Source: Lepeophtheirus salmonis
Taxonomy: Eukaryota; Arthropoda; Copepoda; Siphonostomatoida; Caligidae
Assembly (NCBI RefSeq): GCF_016086655.4
Contig: NC_052137.2
Coordinates: 2,480,001-2,544,000 of the forward strand
Length of the DNA stretch: 64,000 bases
Direction: 5' to 3'
The position numbers were made by a program, and so were the translations under genes. Below are positions 56,076 through 64,000 of this stretch, one piece after another. How positions within the stretch are numbered: position 1 is the stretch's first letter; each line of letters opens with the position of its first letter. The notes under the pieces were generated by a model. It was not told where the DNA came from and searched no databases. It saw nothing but the letters and a program-made list of their open reading frames with translations.

Positions 56076-58480
56076 TATTTTTTGTGTTTTTTGTATACTT
56101 CGTTTATCCCTCTCGTCACACTGTCTATTTTTTTGAATAGGTTTACATCTTACACACATACTTAGATACGCCTGCACTCACTTCATTCCCAGAGGGAGTC
56201 TAAAAGAATCTTAAATAAAATATACACATACACACATGTATATATTGTGGGCACATTATAGGGGCCACGAGGGAACTTTTCATAAAAAACTATTTTATGT
56301 TCTATTACAACGAGTGAAAACGTGAAAATATCTATGAAGAAATGTTTTCACATTTTTTTAAGGATTTTTATTTTTTCCTCTCAAATAAATTATGGCATGA
56401 ATCAATGAGTTGCTGCCTATCTCGGGTTTGCAATATGAATAAATTAAGTAAATTTATGAGGTTCATCTTTTTTTTTCTAGAAGGTTTTTTTTTTCTTTTC
56501 TTTTTTCAATCTCAATTTGAGATAAAATACATATGCATTAGAGTGGCTCTTATTTTGTGCTTAAAAAAATCAATTTTTTTATTTATATTATCTCACCCTC
56601 TCTCTCAATCAAGACTCAAAAATGTATATCGGGTATTATCCTGTATATACTTACATATATACAGGGTTCTCCAGATAAGATGGTAAAATTTTTAAAGGCT
56701 TATAACTACTGATGGGAAGAATCCAAAAAAAAAAAGTCCAGGTAGCGATTCCGATTCTTATGTGTTATAAATAATTGTTAAAAATTATCATTTATTTATT
56801 TTGGCGTCCACAGGATTATATAAATATATTTCTATATTTTTTTTAGAGGGGGGGAATCCAAAGCCTATATTTTTTAAGCAAATAAATTGTTTATTTTTTA
56901 TTCACAAATTCTGATTAAGATTGTCAAATTTTGCTTTCAAATAAACTATATCTTTAAGATTACTATGAGTAGCCCGTGAAAACAAAAGCTAGCACGAATT
57001 ATTTTTCTTAAAATTGAGTGTAAATTATCTTTGTACTCATTGACAAATTATCGTATATTTCTATCGACAATCTGTAATTATTAAGCCATTGGATGTGTCA
57101 CAAATTGCACTCTTAAAGTAGTCAAAATTGATTTTTTGCTGTGAAACAATGATAAATTGGTGTATTTGATTGTATAGGCCATATCAAAAGCAATTTAAGT
57201 CTCTTAAATCATATAAAGGTTTTTAAACTATGGGCAAAATTATTTAATATTTTAACTTGTCCTATAAATTTAGAATAGAGAGCCTATAATTCACTCAAAG
57301 ACGTCTATGAAATATTCGGTTATATGTAAATTTAAAGTAAAAAATTATTTGAAATTTTCTCTGTTTCCTAATTTTTGTTCAAATTGTTTTTTGCCTTGAT
57401 ACGCCAACAATAATTCATTATAAGGACACAAAAATTATAAATTTAAGGTCGATTTAAGTTTGATGTTCATATTTGCTTGGTGTTAAATATTTCAGTTTAA
57501 AAATAGATGAGATGCAAATGTTTCAAAATAATTAGAAAATAAAGTAACTTATGGCTAAAGTACGACATGGTCATTATTTACCATGTGTAACTCACAAGAA
57601 AGTCTTAAATCATAATACTCAATATTAAATATGAAGTCCAAGTCAACACTAGCTAAAGAAAAATGAATATTATTCAAGTCGCAAATCATTAAAAAGAAGC
57701 TTGAATAAAACGTGTAAGTTTATAGGAAATGTGATTTTACAAATAATAAAATGTTATTTTCAGCTTATGAAGTTTAAATTACTCCAAAATTACTTGACGC
57801 ACTTTGTAAATTAGTTGAGTAAACATAAAAATTACTTTGAACAAAAAATCGAAAAAAGGAGAAAATCCATATCTTTTTTACTTAATGTATACTTGCAGCT
57901 GATTATATCACATGCATATTTTAGTCAATTATACGCCTTGTATTCAAATTCGTGGGAAGAGTTAGGACATTCATTAAAACAAATGTAATCCAAACTACAT
58001 TTTAAGAAACATCAAAGTAGCTTACTTTTGTGCTAACGGCCTGCAAATATTCTTAAAAAAAGTATTTAAGTGCTATTAACTAAAATTATTAGTAATATGC
58101 ATATTTTGCTATCATAAAAATACATATTTGAGGATCATGAATTACGATTTTGCAAGTAATGTCTGTATGACTGGGTTTTAAAGAGATAAACCCATAAATC
58201 ATAGATTTATATAGTTGGATAAATTATTAACTTGCCATTTTTATATGAAAATAAATATTTATATTCCTCAATACTTTTGTTTTGCAATAACAAAAAAATA
58301 CATATATCATTGAACCTTTAGAATTGCTTTTTATTTACTTATTTGACTTATATACTATTGCTAAGTCATTGAGTGAATTAATATATCACTTTTTTAATGG
58401 AATCTAAACTATAATTATATCAAAACAATGAGAAAACTGATCTTTTTGGCTCATCAGTTCATATATACAAAATTACATTT
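56076..58480. other. Repeat-rich stretch without genes
   Basis: At 56540-56610 lies a copy of the GGCTCTTATT / TATCTCACCCTCTC small repeat. At 56660 ACAGGGTTCTCCAGATAAGA looks like a lone Tc1/mariner-type end. At 56803 GGCGTCCACAGGATTATATA, then a G run (56848-56854), is a GGCGTC MITE end fragment. Stretch 57025-57160 (CCATTGGATGTGTCACAAAT, TGCACTCTTAAAGTAG) is related to 63590-63720. A 114-codon frame at 56342-56686 covers several of these repeats and is not a gene. Confidence 0.42.
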
Positions 58481-59670
58481 CAAACTATTTACATATATTA
58501 CCTGCTTGGTAACACGTTACTTGTATCGTTTACATTAATGAAAATCATTTTTTTGCACGTCTTAAGGGTATGTCGACAGGATAGCCAGTTTCCTATAATT
58601 TCACATAAATCCCAATTTAATTCGGAAACCCGTGTAACATAAACAAAGGTGTATAAAATACATTTATCCGAGGGTTTTTCTAGTTGATAATCTGAAGGGT
58701 AATTTTTAATTTCTTGAAAATATAACATCTAAGTATATTTTAATAAAAATAGATAAAAATGGGTTTTTTGTAGTTTCTAGCGACAGAAATGTTATTATTT
58801 TCCAAAGCTGTTATCATTATTAGTATATATTCTTGAAGAAATAGTTCACTTATAAGTTTTTAAGTAATCACCAGTGTGTGAAAGACTAAAAATCCCACTA
58901 AGGATTTGCTGAAAAGTTATAAATTGTAGGACTCAAAGTAGAATTGATGATCGACACCGGAGTATCTCCTGCCAATATCGTTGCTAGATACGGAGTAGGG
59001 TTTTTGGTTTATTTCCTTCGTCTTATAACTGACACACAGCTAGTTTAATGAAACGTCATGACTGGCTCACTGCTCTCCTTCTAATATTCTTCAAATTGTC
59101 CGGGCTATCACGTTAATTTTCAGTGTTTTCTTAAGCTGCCCGACGTGTAATATTATTATTGATTATTTTCCTAACTGTCCTTACTAATACAGAGTGTGAT
59201 TTGTGTTTACTTCTTTCCTCTCACAGATGCATGCATCCAATCTAAGGTTACGTCATAGAAGCTTAACTGTTCTCTTCCTAAACATTCTTCAATTTGTCAG
59301 AATTAGGCGGGTCATTTTCAGTTTCTTTTATTTGCACATAGTGGCAGAACATACTCAGTGTATTACTGAACATATACAACGAAGATTGTAATTTAAAATG
59401 GTCTTTGTTCCATTACTTTGTTTTGAATATTTAGTCGAACCATGTGTGTGATTGCTTATAAGTCATTAAGAGTAACGCTGAGGATATATAGGTGATGTCC
59501 TAATCAGAATAGAATTCAGGTTCAAAAACAGAGTAATTGCTGCCAATGGCCTGGCTTGATAAAGAGTCGGAATTGTGTTTATTTCCATCATATAACAGCT
59601 GATCGCAGCTAAATTAGTTTTCTTCTCAAACATTTATCTGTTTTTTCACTGCTAACTTTCACTTTTGATC
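58481..59670 (+). repeat. Array of diverged 273-bp family copies
   Basis: At least three successive copies. One lies at 58690-59140: AACATCTAAGTATATTTTAA, AAGTTATAAATTGTAGGACT, CAAAGTAGAATTGATGATCG, then ACCGGAGTATCTCC, GCTAGATACGGAGTAGG, TTTAATGAAACGTCATGACT, CTCTCCTTCTAAT and CAAATTGTCCGGGC. A second lies at 59175-59360: CAGAGTGTGATTTGTGTTTA, CTTTCCTCTCACAG, CATAGTGGCAGAACATACTC. A third lies at 59500-59660: AGAATTCAGGTTC, CAGAGTAATTGCTGCCAATG, AAAGAGTCGGAATTGTGTTT. All are on the plus strand. Confidence 0.58.
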
Positions 59671-61436
59671 TGTTTGTCCTGGTGGAGGACTACTTTTTAA
59701 AAAACCCCAGATATTTATTACCTAAAAAAGGCAACAAATGACATCAGTTTCCCTTATGCCTTAGATAATTTTTTCTTCCATATCTTGTTAACTCTGTTAA
59801 AAAACTGAATTGATGGAGCCCTGTAGTTAGTTATAGAGTATTACTCAATGGTTCTTGTGGAAAAAAGAATTGCATCGTTATTCCTCACGTGATCTTAGTT
59901 TAACTACTTTGTTTTAAAGCTTTAATCATAGATTTTTCTAAATCGTACATAATAAAGGACTCAGTAAACTCTGTTTTATGACATTCATAAAACATGAGCC
60001 TTTCATTCTTCCCAGTTCCACAGTCAGTCTTTTCAATTCATTCATTAACGCTCTTAATTAAGAAATGAACATTAAAATTTATACATTAATTATATTCTTC
60101 TTCCTCATGTCTTTTCTCTCTCCTCTTCTTATTCTTTGATAATTCTGCTGCTCTAATAAATATTTTAGGATCGAAACACAAAGGAATTTTTTTCCCTTCC
60201 TTCTTCTACATTATTTTAAGGCCTTTTGATGTGTATAAACGAGAAGCTATATGTGATGATAAAGAATAAGAATAATAATCGGAGGGAAAGTCGATTAGTT
60301 TTTTTTTTTTTCATCTTTGATCTTTTTTTTATAGTTTTTTCCAGAGAAAAATTAATGGATAAGGTCATATTAAATCTATCAGATTTATATCAACATACAT
60401 ACATCTCCTTGCCCTTTAAAAAAATTACCCTACATCTAAGCTTTTATAGATAAGAGTAGAGTTGTAAAATATATGAACTTGGACGAGAGAAATACTTTTT
60501 GAAGTTACAACCAGAACCGTTTTTATTATTTTATACTTATAAATACTTATTTAATACTTACAGGACACTCATCCCCTATGAATATATATGCATAATATGA
60601 ACGAACTCTTTCAAAACTATAAAAATTCTTGTTATAGCATTTAAAAAAAACTACGATATGAGGGAAATATACTGCACTACGCAAGGAGTCAGAATAATTC
60701 GAAATACCGCATTATGCAAAATCCTCGGTGTTTGAAACCGACTTATGTGGGTAGCCCTTGTACTTATTTTACTTAAAGCTGCTTAAATAGTACTTAAAGC
60801 TTACACACAAAGTAATTAGAGATACATGATCGTACCTATATCTTTTTGAGCATATAATGACGTTTTTATGATATTTATGATGAGTTTACTTTATCATTTT
60901 TTGTCTTTTTCTTTTATGACTTCCACAACTTTTTCTTGCCATAGAAGAATTTACTTTGTTAATGTAATGAAATGGATGAATTCATAGAAGCTGCTTAGAT
61001 AGTTATGACTGGGATGTGTGTCAAGAAAACACTAAGTATAGTGATTAGAAAATGAAAAACGGTATATGCGCGGGTTCTTTTTTTCTTTCTTTAAGTTAAT
61101 CATTTAATCTGATGTGGCTGTGTTATCATCTCCCTCTAAAAAGTAGAATTTTCCCGTATCTTTAACGTCAATTGATTTAAAAATGTATACAAAAATATAT
61201 ATATTAATTTCTTGCATTAAAAGTAATTTTAAATGTACAAGGTTCTCCTCTTTATACGAGCAATTCCTTGTTTTTGTAAAAAACACAAAGTCCCCTTACT
61301 TATTGAACACAACTCGTACCCTTTTATTTTTTAATAAACAATATAATTGTTCAAGGAATTGTATCATTTTACCGCAAGACGGCGTCAATTTTAGTCACTT
61401 TGTTTACCAGCTATATGTATTTAATTATTTAATATA
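59671..61436. other. No gene recognised
   Basis: AT-rich with T runs (60300-60312). A phrase GCTGCTTAAATAGTACTTAA near 60778 resembles GCTGCTTAGATAGTTATGAC near 60990, a possible local duplication. No gene called. Confidence 0.4.
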
Positions 61437-63062
61437 AGTAAGGCTGGGCATCGACCGAGTGCGAGGAATATGCGCGAGCAGGACATATTGTACTATTGAC
61501 TAAATATGGTTTTGGAGGGTATAATATAACGTAATTTTGCTATAGAAATAAGAATCCTCTATATTTCAAGGCTCTAGAATAGTTAATTTAATACAAAAAA
61601 GTAGTTAAATTTCAAATTCAGGAATACTTGATTACTTTGTGAAACTCATGGAAACGCTTTCATATATCTAAATTTTAAATCTATTAACATTGAGATCTCC
61701 TAAACTTCTTCACTTAAAGTCGCTAATATGATATGAAGCATGGTATTATATAAAAATATTAATTATCACTATTTATTTCGAAGTATGATGTATTTTTCGT
61801 TACATTCAAATAGTGAACATTATCAAGATAATTTATTTAAGTATTATAACGTATGTTTATAATAGTAAGTTAAATAAGTATGGGTAAATTAAAAAAAAAA
61901 AATACAGCTAAAAAAACTATTATGCTAATTATAACTTTTAATAGAAGTCATAAGCAGAGAATCATACATATTTATATGGACAAATGATACGATATAGAAG
62001 TTATTAATATTAAATAAAACAAATAGATTCAACAAATTCTGAGTGGCATTATACATATACAAAATGAAATGAAAATTTTTGTACAGAAATAAATATACTT
62101 GTTAGCAGAATAGAATATGAATTGGCAATGCAGACAAAACGATCGAGAAAAAAGAGGCACATTACATTATCTTTAGGAGCCTAGAGTTATCTTCCACTCG
62201 TCTTCCATTGACAAAAGAGGCACACAAGTAATAAAAAAATCAAGGGTTCCAGGTTACTTAATTATCCACATACATAGATTATACATCACAAGCTCCACCT
62301 TACAAATGGAATTTTGATTAAAATATGTTATTTCTGTGTTATATCCATCAAGGAAACTGAAGGACTCTAATAAATGAAATATTTTTCTTAGAATAAGAGA
62401 CGAAGCAGAGTTGACTTAAGAAGAAAATGACTTCAGAATTTCAATGGAAAATCAGTGGATGGACGATGAGAACTCTTTCCGTTCCTCACTTGGATTTTCA
62501 GTGTATTATTCTGTCTTTTTATGGAACTCATTAGTTTTTATAGCAGTATACGATTATTCCGTAGAAGATCAGGAGGATTTTGTGTATCTTTAAGTATACA
62601 GGCAATGATTCACTATGCCAGATGTGAATATCACAGTCCTTGATGGGAAGGGGTATCTACACAATGAACGATCCTTCCATTAAATAAGATAATATCAACC
62701 GAGTGAGGTACACTGAGACGAGATCAATTGAACTTCTCATGAAGAGAGGACCAGAAGGCGTATGGCTACAATATCCAGATGGAAAATATGAACTCGTAGG
62801 GAAAACAGATAGATGCAGATCCAATGAATTGCAATCCAGGAGTAGGGGAAAACTTTTAAAGTAATTTGACTGATAAACTTAATTATATTCAATATTTCAC
62901 TAAGGCAAACGATAGTCTTTATCGGAGGGAGATGTTGTATAAAAATTATTAATACATATTGAATAAAAAAATTAGAAAGAAGTAAGAGAACATCAAACAA
63001 TTGTTTCCCTTTTCTAATCGATACTAAAAAGTAATTTATTTTACCAAACGCGCCCAGCCTTA
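61437..63062. repeat. Possible element bounded by TAAGGCTGGGC inverted ends
   Basis: TAAGGCTGGGC (61438-61448) on the left and GCCCAGCCTTA (63051-63061) on the right are exact inverses, 11 bp, about 1.6 kb apart. Inside lies the dispersed repeat copy at 62150-62820. The other copy of that repeat (20340-20960) has GGCTGGGCAT about 530 bp to its left, which supports a shared element. No transposase is recognisable. A 157-codon minus-strand frame at 62737-63210 crosses the right end and therefore is not trusted as a gene. Confidence 0.32.
62150..62820 (+). repeat. Dispersed repeat, second copy (first at 20340-20960)
   Basis: Starts AAAGAGGCACATTACATTAT. Then GCAGAGTTGACTTAAG, GAAAATGACTTCAGAATTTC, CAGTGGATGGACGATGAGAA, CTCTTTCCGTTCCTC, TTTTATGGAAC, GCAATGATTCACTATG, CGATCCTTCCATTAAATAAG and ATATCCAGATGGAAAATATG. 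Order and spacing follow the first copy. Confidence 0.55.
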
Positions 63063-64000
63063 AATATACGTAAACAACGATTTTTTCCCCCATTATAAGA
63101 ACTTTAAAAAACCACAGTTTAAATTGCCAGCAACAATAAAACGTGCACATCAAATTTGCTTCTGTTTTACATCTATATCTATAAGACACATACGTATATT
63201 CACATTTCACAATACATAAATGTCAAGTAGCAACAAAGTAGTCTGTTGTATTTAAAAAAGTAATTTTCATCAAAACCCTTCATATAAAGCTCTCTCTTTT
63301 GCAAATTAATTATTTTCAACCAGAGCAAAGAGACTATGCTTATACTTTTGACAAGTTTTAGGTGGAATTAATATATATTTTGCTCATTTATTTTTGAGAA
63401 TGTAATATTTGGTTATGCATTGCATATAAAACTTGAAAAAAAAGCAATTTGCACTCATTGCTGTCTAATTGTATGTATTATATTTTTGTTTAGATAATAT
63501 TTCATAGAGATTTTAAATGTTGTAATCATTTGATGGCTTTCACAACTAGTATGTATATGTGGCAAGTATGATTTTTCTAAAAAATGAGTCTGGGTAATAT
63601 TGTCAAATATTTGTCAATTTTATCAAGAGACTATTCTGATTAACCCTTTGGAGTCATGGCAAATTGCGCTCATAAAGTAGATATAATTAAGAATGAAATT
63701 AATATATTGCTCAAGAAGTATGAACTTTATAATTAATATGTCATAACAATGACGGAATCAAAGACTTTATTGATTCTAATGTATTTGTGACGTGTGGACA
63801 TAAAAACTGGCTAGAATAAACAGAGGGAAAAAAAGGAGCTTATTCTCTTTTAACTTTTTTTTCTTCATCAGAAATATCATATAATATTTTATAGACCAAT
63901 ATACAATCTTAAATCATCCATTTCTTATGCATTTTATTTAGAGTTAATACTTTGATCTTTTTCATTATGCGTCTCATCAAAAAATTTATATAATAGCTAA
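63063..64000. other. No gene recognised; small repeat
   Basis: AT-rich to the window end. At 63590-63720 the phrases ATTAACCCTTTGGAGTCATG, GCAAATTGCGCTCATAAAGT and AGATATAATT are related to 57075-57130. Confidence 0.4.

Noticed and set aside
56342..56686. 114-codon plus-strand ORF
   Set aside because: Phe/Leu-rich translation of T runs and of two repeat fragments.
60660..60760. Stretch near 60700 with a TTCGAAAT-like phrase, considered as a tRNA
   Set aside because: No acceptor, D or anticodon stems could be paired.
62737..63210. 157-codon minus-strand ORF rich in Ile, Leu, Phe and Tyr
   Set aside because: Composition is as expected for AT-rich DNA. It overlaps a dispersed repeat and crosses the putative inverted end at 63051-63061. 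No domain recognised.

Overview
The window looks like animal nuclear DNA, most likely arthropod. It is strongly AT-rich, with no operons, no ribosome binding sites and no dense ORFs. Every recognisable coding stretch is a decayed transposable element. The mix of many mariner/Tc1 lineages, including several DD37D types, with LINE, gypsy, piggyBac and hAT remnants fits a parasitic copepod such as a salmon louse. That species guess is inference from style and memory, not something proved here. I see no intact host protein-coding gene, no rRNA and no CRISPR. Single exons of a host gene with long introns could still be hidden.

The only genes that look functional are six identical 72-nt tRNA-Trp (anticodon CCA) genes. 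Three lie on the minus strand (8506-11213) and three on the plus strand (46162-48293). At least four degenerate tRNA-Trp copies lie among them. Many of the copies sit in a tandem unit of about 390 bp, and the units of the two clusters are reverse complements. The two arrays therefore form a giant inverted repeat with about 35 kb between them.

Layout: 1.4-1.7 kb, hAT transposase tail. 9.5-10.0 kb, gypsy-like gag remnant next to tRNA array A (8.5-11.5 kb). 12.5 kb, a GGCGTC-type MITE. 13.2-14.3 kb, piggyBac remnant. 16.0-16.8 kb, internally deleted DD34D mariner. 24.8-25.2 kb, mariner/Tc1 fragment with a perfect 24-bp foldback. 25.2-25.6 kb, MITE. 25.6-26.1 kb, tail of one LINE. 26.7-30.7 kb, a second LINE with ORF1 zinc knuckle, endonuclease and reverse transcriptase. 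33.5-37 kb, three short mariner/Tc1 derivatives. 41.1-41.9 kb, DD37D deletion derivative. 43.0-45.1 kb, an array of a 273-bp repeat split by a near full-length DD37D element. 45.9-48.3 kb, tRNA array B. 48.7-50.8 kb, a mariner split by a younger DD37D element. 52-54 kb, two more deleted mariners. 55.6-56.1 kb, another MITE. 58.5-59.7 kb, more of the 273-bp repeat family.

Nothing here resembles a new protein-based system. The best leads are the inverted tRNA-Trp arrays, the nested and array-splitting insertions with readable TA target duplications, the same-strand dispersed 273-bp repeat family, and the MITE family with GGCGTC ends.
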